From Closterium sp. Naga37s-1 (taxonomy: Eukaryota > Streptophyta > Zygnematophyceae > Desmidiales > Closteriaceae), in the NCBI GenBank assembly GCA_947471745.1, contig CANJKZ010001023.1:372001-436000 (forward strand): 64,000 nucleotides of DNA. The letters are read 5' to 3'. Position numbers and translations under genes: made by a program. A model generated the notes under the pieces. The model saw nothing but the letters and a program-made list of their open reading frames with translations. It had not been told where the DNA came from and ran no database searches. Of the stretch, positions 1 to 10,500 are shown piece by piece (position 1 is the stretch's first letter; each line of letters starts with the position of its first letter).

Positions 1-284
1 GCGGCGAAGTGCTGAGCGAGTTACTCAGCTGTGGGCGACAGAACATGCCGACAAACAAGCGTTTGGTATTAGAGGGTGTAACTGCTGTATTACTTAGAGC
101 GACAGCTTTTGCGCCAAGAGGTGTCAGATTGTATATTAGTATAAGCATGTACAAACCAGAGAGTCTATCAGCTGGGTTTAGGCACATCTAACAAACATAA
201 GAGCAAAAAGGGAAACTCTTATTCTGCTCGATCACCTTGACCAGCAGCACCCACTTCCGAGCCCCCAGAGCACCTTTCCTACCA

Positions 285-3200
285 CTACCTAAGCCAAGCA
301 GGCGGTTTTCGAGCAAGGCAAGGAGTCCGTAACTGGTAGCAGGCAGGCAGACAAGTGTTAGGAGCCCAACCTGGCCGTTGACTCAGCGTCAAATACGCCG
401 AAGCCCGTCTACAGTTGTACGCACATATTTGAAATAAACACTCGCAGGGCGAGAGATTCCCGCAAGTGAGGGCCTGATCAGTGAACGGCCAAGGGGGAGG
501 GGGACACGGTGCTGTGGAAGTGCAGGTAGTGCCGGTGAGAGGCTTTAAGAACATGCGACCACGGCAGGCTGATTCACACGGCGCGCACACTCCCTGCCGA
601 AACGGCATCGCATACGCCTTCTTCGCCGCACACCCGCTGCCGTACGTCACCCCGTCAGCCCCACACACGACCGACGTCGCCAGCGGGCAGACGTCATAAA
701 AGATCCGGTTTTTGCAGGGTATTAGGAGCAGTTGCCCTTGCGAGATGGCGGAATCGTCGCAGGAGGGGAGAGTGTTGGTGTCGCAGATAGAAATGGGGAA
801 AGTGTTGTTGAGGCAGAGAGTGTTGAAATACTTGGATATGGAAGCGAGGGTATCGTTTGCAATGACAGTGTAGGGGATAACGTCGGAAGAGAGTGAGTCG
901 GCGCTGAACGCGTCGATTGCCCCTGCGACACACACCTGCTGCCCGATCTGGAAGTACGGCGGGTCACACTGCGATGGGAAGAGGAGGAGAGAAAGGAGCC
1001 GGACGAGCGGAGCAGGGTGAGAGGTGGGGGCATGGAGTCAACATGAGATAAGGAGAACAGGCAGTAACAAGCCAAGTAATCCAGGGTGTATACTAGATCT
1101 TACCCTGAGCCTGGGATTGAGCTTCATGAAGTCATCCATGGAGAGCAAAGCAGCGTTGGCGATCACTTGTGAGGCACCTCAAAGTGGTCCCATGCTAGGG
1201 TGTACACAATAGCTTACCTTGAGAGCCCAAGGTGTAAAACTAGAGCTTACCCTGAGCCCGGGATTGAGCTTCATAAAATCATCCATGGAGAGCAGAGCAG
1301 CATTGGCGATGCGGCTGCAGGTGTCGGCCTGGGTGACAGAGTACCACTCAGCGCACTCCACGCTCACCAGCTCCACTGTCAGCGGCGCCACACAGAGCAG
1401 CATTGATGGATCCAAAGGGGCTGTGGTGGTGCATCTCAGCCCTGGGTTGAGGCTGCGAGGGGGGGATGGAGGGAGGGAGGAGTGGGGAGTTAGGGTGTCT
1501 GCCTGGGTGACCAAGCACCACTCGGCACACTCCACGCTCACCAGCTCCACTGTTAGCGGTGCCACGCAGAGCAGCATTGAGGGGTCTAGAGAGGCCGTGG
1601 TGGCGCATCTCAGCCCTGGGTTGAGGCTGCGAGGGGGTAAGGGCAAAGGGAGCGGAAGAAAAGGTGGGTTACACGAAGGACATTCGCAGACTCGCAGCAC
1701 CAGTGAGCCCATGGATTTTTTAGTCAAGCGAAACATTTACAGCAAGAAGCGGGTGAGCGAATCGAGTAAAACACTCACAGCAAGAGGCGGGTGAGCGAAT
1801 CGAGTAAAACACTAACAGCAAGAGGCGGGTGAGCGAATCGAGTAAAACACTCACAGCAAGAGGCGGGTGAGCGAATCGAGTAAAACACTCACAGCAAGAG
1901 GCGGGTGAGCGAATCGAGTAAAACACTCACAGCAAGAGGCGGGTGAGCGAATCGAGTAAAACACTCACAGCAAGAGGCGGGTGAGCGAATCGAGTAAAAC
2001 ACTCACAGCAAGAGGCGGGTGAGCGTGATGCTGGCGTTAAGCGCCACATTCATGCAGGTATCCCCCGGCTGCACCCGGTACGTCTGCCCACACGACACAG
2101 CCGCCGGCGCGGTTGTCGACAGCATTCCCGACCGCACACACACCGTCGACGACACTCGCAGTGACGGCGATGGAGCGGGCAGCGAGCAGTTCACACCCGG
2201 GTTGAGCGCTTGTAACACCTTTGTGGTAACGTTGTTACGCGCGGCGATGGTGGTGCAGGTGTCTTTAGGGGAGATGAGATCGACGGCTGCGCAGCCGAAG
2301 GTGACGTTGGTGTCGCCGGCGACAATGAGAATGTAGCCGGGCGTGAGGGGCTGGATGGAGCAGTCGACAAAGGGATTTCGGGCTTCAAGAGATGTTGGGG
2401 TGATGTTGAACGCGCGCGCGAGGGACTGGATGGGGAAGGGAGGAGGGGGGGGGGGGGGGGAAGGGAAGGGCGGAGAGAGGAAAACAAGGAAGCGAGGGGA
2501 AGAGAGATGGTCAGAAGATGGGAGTGACGTTGGTGTCGCCGGCTACAATGAGTATGTAGCCGGGCGTGAGGGGCGGGACGGAACAGTCAATGAAGGAGTT
2601 TCGGGCTTCGAGGGTTGTGGAGGTTATGTTAAACGCGCTCGCGAGGGACTGAAAGGGGGGGAGGAGAGGAAGAAAGGGGAGGAGATGGGGAGAGGGAGAG
2701 GGAAGGGAGGAGAGAGGAAGCAAGGTGTGAATCCGCTCCAAGGAAAGGAAGAGGGGAGGAAGAGGAGGAAGAGGGGAAGAGCGGGGACGAGGAAGTATAA
2801 CAGAGAGAATTGGATGGGAGGAGTGAGCGAGTAGAAAATGGGATGGAGGTGGGGAGAAAAAGGAAGAGGAGAGTGGGGAAGCGGGAGAAGGAGGGGGAGC
2901 GGATAAAGGGGGGAGAAGCGGAGGCGGAGTGGGAAGCTGAGGGGAGTGGCGCGCCTCACCTCGCACGTGTCCCCCGCGGCAACGGTGTAGGTCTGCAGGC
3001 CGCTCTGAAACGTGCCCAGCACGCACGTCATCGCGCCGTCCGTGCGCGCACCAATCACCGAACCCTGCGGACAACACAGGGGGGGAAGGCGGAAGGCGGA
3101 AGGGGAGGGACGGGGAGGAAAATGGGACAGATGGGGGAGGAAGAGATGGTGGTGAAAGGGGCAGCGAGTGGGGCAGCGACTGGACGGGAAGGCTAGAAAT

Positions 3201-4993
3201 CAGGGGGAACGTAGGGGCAAGCAAAAGGAACGTGGAATCGCCGCGCAAAGCAGAGAGGGAATCGTACCGCGGGGCAGGAACAGGTGTAGCTGCCATCGAA
3301 TTTATTCGAGCAGTTTCCCGAGCCGCACGGATTCGGGTTCGCGCCGCACGGGTCCGCACGCACGCATTTGGGCGGCCCAGTCGATTCCCTCCTCTCAAAA
3401 AATCCCGCGGGGCACGTGCACCGCGCCGCGCCATCCGAATCCAATCTGCATGTGCCCCCACCACACGGCTGCGGGCGAACGTTACACGGGTTCGCATTAC
3501 TTCGCGAATCGTAAAAAGTTGGGTACACCGCAGGTTCGCTGTGGATGTTACACTTCCCACTCGGCTGGCTGTCGTTGAAAATCGGCAGCTTCATGTAACC
3601 CGTTTCGCCCCACTCCGGACCCCAGGTGTTTTTCAGCAGCCAGTAGGGTCCCTCCGTCGCATCCAAACTGTAACCCATTACAATCATCGCGTGGTCGATA
3701 TCTTTTCCGCAAGCTCCTATAAATAACCCCCCGCTGTATGCCCGAAAATCGTCGCTATCCGTGGCGATGTAAACCAGAACCGGCTGCTGCGAAACCGCTT
3801 TCATCAACGAAACCGCGCTTTTCGCCGGAACTTTTTCCCAGCCGCTAACGTTCCCCAATTTCACCGCTCCGGCTTGCAATGAGCGGCAACTCAACCCATC
3901 CATAGCAGTGTACGGATAATCAATCTCCCGCGCGACGCCGCCGTTGCTCATCGCGTAGAGAAACACCCACTCGGGCCAGCCGCCGCGGCAGCAGCTGCCC
4001 GTGCCGCAGTCGCAGACCTGCTGCGGCGCGAGCGGGACGGGCGCCGTTGCGTTGAAAGCGAGGGCCCAGAGCATCGAGAGCAGGTCCGTCGCTGCTAGCG
4101 CCCAACAGCTCTCGCACTGCAGCGGGAGGGGAGGAGAGGGGGGAGGGAGACGGGATGAGTGGGGGAAGGGAGAGGAGAACCGGAACGGCGGTGATGAGAA
4201 GGAGCGGGCGGTAACCCTAGGTTGACCCCGAATACACGACGACCGTGCGCCTGAAACCGGAAATAACCGAGCAGCCCCGTCCTGCACCGCACTAAACCCG
4301 ACCGCACCGACGTACGCTCTCCCTTACCCCGTCCTGGAGCAGCAGGCCCGTTCTGTACCGCGACGCGCGCCAGTCGACGAACCGCAGCTGCGACACCGTC
4401 TCAAAGCGGTACCACGGCTGGTTAAGGTCGCCCATCGTTGGCGGCGACCCCAGCGCTGGCGCCTGAATCGGCACCAAGTCCGTGGTCAACAGCCGACGCG
4501 CCCGCTCCGCGGAACTCAGGCGGGAACTCAGTCCGCGTAACGCCCCGGACCGCCGCGGGATAGAGCGGCCGCCGCCGCCACTGCTGCTGCTGCGGGCCGT
4601 GATACTATTAACAAGGGTCATACTAATAACGGTACTGCGGCCGTTCCGGCCGCTCATGGTGATGCGTTCCAAGTCTGTCGTCGCGTCGCCATACCCCTCC
4701 TGCAGAAACACCTGCGCGATTTCTTCCAGGCTGCTAGGCTGCTGCGCGCCGTGTTTCACGGCAGCCCACTTCTCCCGCATGTGCACCTCAAAGAGCGGCT
4801 CCGGTTGGTCCGTCAGCGCGGCTTTCAAGCGATCACCGCCGCCTAATGCGGAAGAGGGACGCCGCAATGAGTCTACGGCAGGGCCGTTGCGGCTGGCTAG
4901 GATTGCAGTCGGGTGGAGAACGTTGAGAAGGACAAGGAGGGCGACAGCCGCGACGGCCATTCGAGAACGCGAAAAGGGTATTCGTCTCCACAT
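285..4993 (-). CDS. Papain-like cysteine protease with EGF-like, LysM and Kazal-like modules (six exons)
   Basis: Exons on the minus strand: 4993-4328, 4116-3268, 3064-2960, 2425-2007, 1452-1251, 968-285; every junction is GT-AG and phase-consistent, giving about 974 residues ending in TAG. The ATG at 4993 is chosen because it starts a signal peptide (hydrophobic run at residues 13-30); an ATG at 5083 is an alternative. The mature C1A domain begins near VDWR. Exon 1 joins exon 2 to give LQDGCESCWAL, with catalytic Cys226, His364 in DIDHAMIVMGY and Asn385 in LKNTWGPEWGE. Two Cys-rich EGF-like units follow (about residues 425-505), then four or five LysM-type units (for example YTVAAGDTCE, YRVQPGDTC, YSVTQADTC, each followed by an LNPGL-type end), then a Kazal-like unit (VVCGADGVTYGSGC) and a Cys-rich tail. 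The product is probably secreted or vacuolar. LysM modules bind GlcNAc-containing glycans in known families; activity here is inferred. Confidence 0.8.
1084..1311 (-). repeat. Partial tandem duplication of exon 5 3' end with palindrome at the junction
   Basis: The 3' end of protease exon 5 with its 5' splice site (1230-1311) is copied at 1084-1164. The copy stops abruptly next to GAGGCACCTC (1171-1180), flanked by TTGT and AAAG. The duplicate lies in the intron before exon 6 and still ends in a usable GGTAAG donor. Confidence 0.8.
1321..1640 (-). repeat. Tandem duplication of the 5' part of exon 5
   Basis: Positions 1496-1640 repeat 1321-1466 at an offset of 175 bases, including the CGCAG acceptor and the coding stretch LNPGLRC to ECAEW. 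The upstream copy loses similarity within the LysM unit, so I left it out of the gene model; it could be a cryptic exon. I see no palindrome at this junction. Confidence 0.75.
1753..2025 (-). repeat. 38-bp minisatellite carrying copies of a 5' splice site
   Basis: Units begin at 1753, 1791, 1829, 1867, 1905, 1943, 1981 and 2019 (partial). On the minus strand each unit contains the last bases of exon 4 (CTCACCCGCCTCTTGCT) followed by a consensus GTGAGTG donor, so the exon end and its splice site are repeated in tandem. Confidence 0.9.
2301..2664 (-). repeat. Partial tandem duplication of the start of exon 4
   Basis: The acceptor and first LysM-coding part of exon 4 (2301-2440) are repeated at 2524-2664. 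The upstream copy encodes a diverged version of the same peptide but has no good donor and runs into a stop, so exon 3 is best spliced directly to 2425. Intervening intron DNA is purine-rich. Confidence 0.75.
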
Positions 4994-7570
4994 TAGGAAA
5001 ATCGGAAACTGTCGAATACCGTCTCGTACGAGATTAGCCGGTCCGTTTTGAGTCGCCTTATAGATTGAGTTGGGTGGTCGCATCGCCGTAGCCTGCGGGC
5101 GTTGCGACGAGCTCGAGGGCGATTCGCGGCGAGAGATCCTCAAAGCCTGATCGGTTACGAGCGTCCGTCCATCGCCGTCACAGCGGCCGGCTAACTTGCT
5201 GCCGGAGCAGCCGCCTGACCAAGAACCGTCAGTGGCACAGCCAGTCAGCCTAATTTCAAAGATCGGATGCATTGACGGGTCAGAAACAGTACACGTGGCT
5301 GAAGCTATCCCTCTTATCCTTATCCGCCGAACGACGCTACCGAGGCTAGACGGCCTTGCACTACACGGAACGATCCAGCTTGCTAGTCAGACAGGAGGTG
5401 TGCTACTATTCAAGAACTTGCGACACCAGCCTAATAACTCATATCTCCAGAGAAAGGATTATGTCGCTGCGTCACGGCGAACGATGTTCGGAAACATTCC
5501 TACTGCAGATTAGCATCGTCGAGGTTCGCATCGCATGCGACTTGCTCTGTCAGCTGAACGGAACGTTAGTAACCTTCCAACTCAACTGAAGGGCGGTTGA
5601 AATTGCTGTTGCGGTGGCTCCGCCACTACTGCAGCTGCTGAAACCCCTCTATCCAGTCCTTTCAGTCGCGTTGCGCTGGACCCGCGTTCGCTGCGGGGCG
5701 TTTTGACAACAGCCACAGTTGCAGCACGTAACCCTAACGGAGAAAGAACCGTTTTACGCCTGCAGGTTTCGGTCCGCAGAGATACAAGCAGTCCAGATAG
5801 CGATGGTTAAAAGGGGTAGTTAAAACAAAGGCTTGGGGTAGGGTGTAGCACGGTGGAATGAAGGTAGGAGGTGCACGAGAGCGGCAGTCTTTTTCTGCTG
5901 TTTTGTGGAAGGGGCAGAGCGATGCTGTGGGTGGGTAGGATAGGTTGGGAAAGCTGGTTGTGTGCAACACAGGGCAGATTTGTCGCTCCTGGTGAAAGTG
6001 GTCGGTGTTTCTTTCGCCACCGAAGCAGAGCTGACCCAGTAGGAAACGCGTTGGGCAGAGAAGAAACGGAAGAAAGAAACCTCTGAGAAGTTTGACACTT
6101 CGCGTTACGCCAGAAACGAGAGTGGGAGAGGGGGCTTCGCGTGTGACAGGTCAGCAGCATCAGCCACTGCTGCAATTGTGTCCGTTTCTGGGGCAAGGTG
6201 GGAGTGTGGGACTCCCTCGAAACCCAACCCGTTTGGATGGACGATGGGAATCGGGCTGGATTTTGTGGCAGGGGCTCTGAAACCCTTCAGTGTGCGCCTC
6301 CTCATAAATGTGACCATCTTCGTGCTGTGTATGTGACTTCTAACAACAAATAACATAGGAAATAAGGAAGCCTGCATGTTTATTTTCGTGGGATTTCGGG
6401 GTTTTACACAAGGAAAGCGTCTAGTTGACATGCAAACATGTTTGTGAGATAGTTCAGCGAAGCTGCAAATACAAGACGCAAGCAGTCAACAAATTTGCGG
6501 TGCACACTTTTTCCCCCGCCTACCTTCATGAAAAACAAATCCCAGAGCGTAGTCTAGATCGCGGAGCTACCCTGAGTACATTTTTAGCATGTCCTTTCTT
6601 TATCAAGGAGAAAGACATAAACGTAGGGCGCATTCTTAATTCTTGCCCTTTACGTTAGCTTGCAGGCAAGCGCTCGCTAGAGGGAGAATTACCTCTGATA
6701 CCTCCCTCCCTGTAGCTTGTTTAATTCACCATATCGTATGCCTACTCAAATCCAAGATTGACTGGTGGTTGATATGCAAATGACATTGTGTAATTGGGTT
6801 ATTTATTTCTGCGTGTGCAAAACATAATGTCAAGGTATCAATTACAAAGAGAAGAGTGACTATATAATCGAAACTGCTATTGATCGCGTATATTCACTGC
6901 AAAATGCGGACTCTGCATTAAAATGCATCGGTCCCTAACGAGGACCGAGTATATTTCGACAGTCACATCACGTTTTTCACTACAGACAAAACGCGCGCGA
7001 GATAAAAGTACCCGAATCTGTACAGTAGATTTGAGAGTTTCGACTTTTTGGCGGGCGTTTCAACGAGTGACCAAACGTGATAACCCTGCGGGGCGAGGAG
7101 TGATCAAGCGTGATAGCGCTGTGATCATGCGTGATAGCGAAGTACTGTACTGTGACTGTCCGTGATAACCCCGTGACCAAACGTGATAATACGGCCATAA
7201 TTGTGACTGCGCGTATAATTTCCCCATCATCACACACACACATCAGCTGAAACAACCGCGCTCTACGGCGCGCAGTGCGGTGGGAGTTCCCACTTGCAAC
7301 ACTGCGTGATCTGTGTCAGCAGTGTCGATTTGGAGGACGAATTTGGCCAACAGCACTCTGCTTCGAACACGACAAGTGCGGACACAAATCTAAAGGACGA
7401 TCCCGAAATTGGTTTGATGATGAAAAACCCCTGTTACTGTACATATTGGCTATGATTTGCAGGCCATATTGATAATATTAATTTCCAACAAAGCTCCTCT
7501 AAAGCAAACAGCACATCACATCTGCTTCATGTCAACACTAAGTGCCACAAGGGTATTATTCACAGTACAG
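4994..7570. other. Intergenic region, no gene recognised
   Basis: This stretch lies between the start of the protease gene and the end of the coiled-coil gene. It must hold the protease promoter and first-exon leader, but no site stands out. Open frames here are short, overlapping and without recognisable domains. At about 7060-7200 there is a cluster of imperfect GTGAT/GTGAC direct repeats, for example CGTGATAACCC and ACCAAACGTGATAA twice, of unknown meaning. Confidence 0.5.
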
Positions 7571-10500
7571 TCACAACCCCATAGATGCACAGAAATTGCG
7601 ACTCATTGAAGTGGCATTTTCCACACCATCACCACCAGCTCTAGACAATGCAGCTGCTGACGTGGACGGCGGCGACGCCAGCTGGCGGCAGAATAAAAAC
7701 GCAGCCTGGATCCTATCTTCTGGGGAAGCATCCGGAGCAACCACTCCAGCCAGTCCCTTCATTTCCCTAGCCACGGTTGTGTACTGGCCAATCAGATTCA
7801 AGACTTCTTTCTCTGCTTCCTTGAGCACTGGTAGTGGGATCTGGTGAGCAACAGAGAAGGGAAGGTGAAGGGGAGGAAGGTGGAGACGGGGAGAATGGGG
7901 GAGATGGGGAGAAAGGTGGAGAAGGGTGGGGGGAGAGTGGTTTTGCAGATGTTTGCACACATCCACACCACAGGCATACTCGTTAACAGGTACAAGCAAT
8001 CGCAACTGTAGACACAGCAAGGAGAATTTCCACCCACAACACAGCCCTCACCAGAGCGGAGGGTCCCTCATAAGCCTCCATGGTGCCTGCAGCCTGCAAA
8101 GGCTTGAGCGTGAGCGGGTAAAAGAGCAGCTGCACCACTGCTGACAGGGTGTGTTTTTGAGACACCTCAAACATGGACTCACCAGAGCAGAGGGCCCCTC
8201 ATAAGCCTCCCCGGTGCCTGCAGCCTGCACCGGCTTGAGCGTGAGCGGGTCAAAGAACAGCTGCAGTGCTGCTGGCTGGGTGGGCTGCTGCAGTGAAGCT
8301 GCTTGTACAGAAGCTGCTTGCAATGATGATGCCTGCATGGAGGGGTTATACAGCTGCAGCGATGGCAGGGACTCAAACTGCTGCTGCTGTAGCAAGACTG
8401 GTTGCACTGCCTGCTGCTGGGTCAGTGGCCTGGTTACGTCGACAGACTGCTGCTGCTCCTGCTGGAGCGACTCGATAAGAGGTGACTCGTTACTGTGCGA
8501 GCCGAGGGCCAGGGGCATGAAGAGGAGGGCGCTGAGGCCCACTGCTGCTGCTGCCTTGGCGAAGAGAGCAGTGAGGGAGGAGAAGCGCCCTGGCGGTGAG
8601 GGGGGGGCCTGCTGGGTTGATGTAGCGGGGTTGTCAGTGGCGGGGGAGAGAGAAGCCGGGGGAACAGAGGAGGGGGAGTTGGAAGAGGGGGGGAGAGAAG
8701 CCGGGGGAACAGAGGAGGGGGAGTTGGAAGAGGGGGGGAGAGAGGCCGGGGGAGTGGAGGGGTTTGCGGCAGAGGAGGAAGATGCGAGTGTGGCTGCAGC
8801 TGCTGCATCGTTGCTGTTCTCCTCTTGCCATTCATCTGTTTCTTCTGTGTGAGTGCCTACTTTCTTGGTGTGCTCTCCATTCACCTCCGCCTGCTGCTGC
8901 TGCTGCTCCTGCTGCTGATTCCCTGAGTCAATAGCTCCAGCTTCTACTGCTGCAGTGCCTGCTGCTGCTGCGGCGGCGGCAGCGGCGGCGGATGACGGTA
9001 TAACAGGTACAGCAGCACCAGCTGCTGCTGCAGTTGCTGCTGTGGCTGTGGCTGCAGGGGATGGCACAACAGGTGCAGCTGCTGCTGCTGTGGCTGCAGC
9101 GGGTGCTGGGCCTGAAACATGGGCGGCTGAAGCTCCGGGTACTGTAGCAGGCGGCGCTGCCGTCCGGGTAGCGGACGGAACCCGGGCGGCAAGAGGTGCC
9201 GCTCCCAGCTCACGGCGTTTGGCATCTATTGCCACCACGGCTTCCCGCAGACACGACGCTGAGGCGAGAAGCTTCTCCTCCTCCTGCACATAGGGAATGG
9301 CCGGTTGTTGCATTGCAGGCAGGAGAGGAGCAGCAGGCGAAGAAATGGCAATGCAACGAATGAAGCGTGTGCTATGCTGGAAATGGTCATACCACGCTTT
9401 ACCATTCCAGCATTAACATGGAAGAAATGGCTATGCTGGAAATGGTAATGGTGGTATAAGTGATTTAATCAATGGTGATGTGATCATGATATGAAACAGG
9501 CTAAGGTCAGAGGAAGGTTCCTCTATGAGCTGCTCTGATAACGGTTCGGGGTATATTGTAAGTGAGAAATGGCGATACGAATGTTTCACGCAATGGGGGG
9601 CGATGATGAGGAAAGAAACCCACCTCTGAGAAATGCTCCTCTATGGGCTGATCTGATAACGATGTCAGTGCCGCCGCGTCCACTGCTGCTGCATTCTTGC
9701 CCAGCCGAGACACATGCTTCTTCACCCTGTTGCCAGGAAAACGCCACGCACACGCCATTCACGCCATGCACACGCCACCCACACGCCATGCACACGCCAT
9801 TCACGCCATGCACACGCCACCCACACGCCAAGCACATGCCACCCACACGCCATGCACATGCCACCCACACGCCATGCACATGCAACCCACACGCCATGCA
9901 CATGCCGTGAAATCCAATGAAGCATGCAACCGAAACACAGGAAGCAGGCTGAGGAACCAAACCAGAGCAGCGAGGTCCAACTGTTATATGCACCTCACTC
10001 CCCACAAAGGGATATGGAAATCGAGGTTCAGGCGTCTCAAAACTCAGAAGTGGATATGGAGATACACATACAAGAATTCTCATGCGAGCCTACTCCAACT
10101 CAACCCGCTCCAACTACGTCCCCTTACCTCCCTGCCTTTCGAGAATAAAGAAGAGTTTTGAGACGTCTCAAAAGCCTACTCCAACTCAACCCGCTCCAAC
10201 TACGTCCCCTTACCTCCCTGCCTTTCGAGAATAAAGAAGAGTTTTGAGACGTCTCAAAAGCCTACTCCAACTCAACCCGCTCCAACTACGTCCCCTTACC
10301 TCCCTGCCTTTCGAGAATAAAGAAGAGTTTTGAGACGTCTCAAAAGCCTACTCCAACTCAACCCGCTCCAACTACGTCCCCTTACCTCCCTGCCTTTCCA
10401 ACTCCAACTCAACTGAGGAAAAAGCCGTCCCTCAGAAGAAACCAAACCTGCCGCTTCTTTTGAAAAGTCTCCAAGGCCGTCCCTTGAAAGTCACCCAGCC

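Noticed and set aside
1496..1640. Extra LysM exon in the protease gene
   Set aside because: It has a good acceptor but loses the LysM sequence after the ECAEW segment and lacks a clear matching donor; kept as a duplicated fragment only.
1753..2025. CRISPR-like array
   Set aside because: The 38-bp units are contiguous with no unique spacers, lie in an intron of a eukaryotic gene and contain splice donors.
10087..10398. CRISPR-like array with palindromic repeats
   Set aside because: The segments between palindromes are near-identical copies, the reverse of CRISPR spacers, and there are no cas genes.
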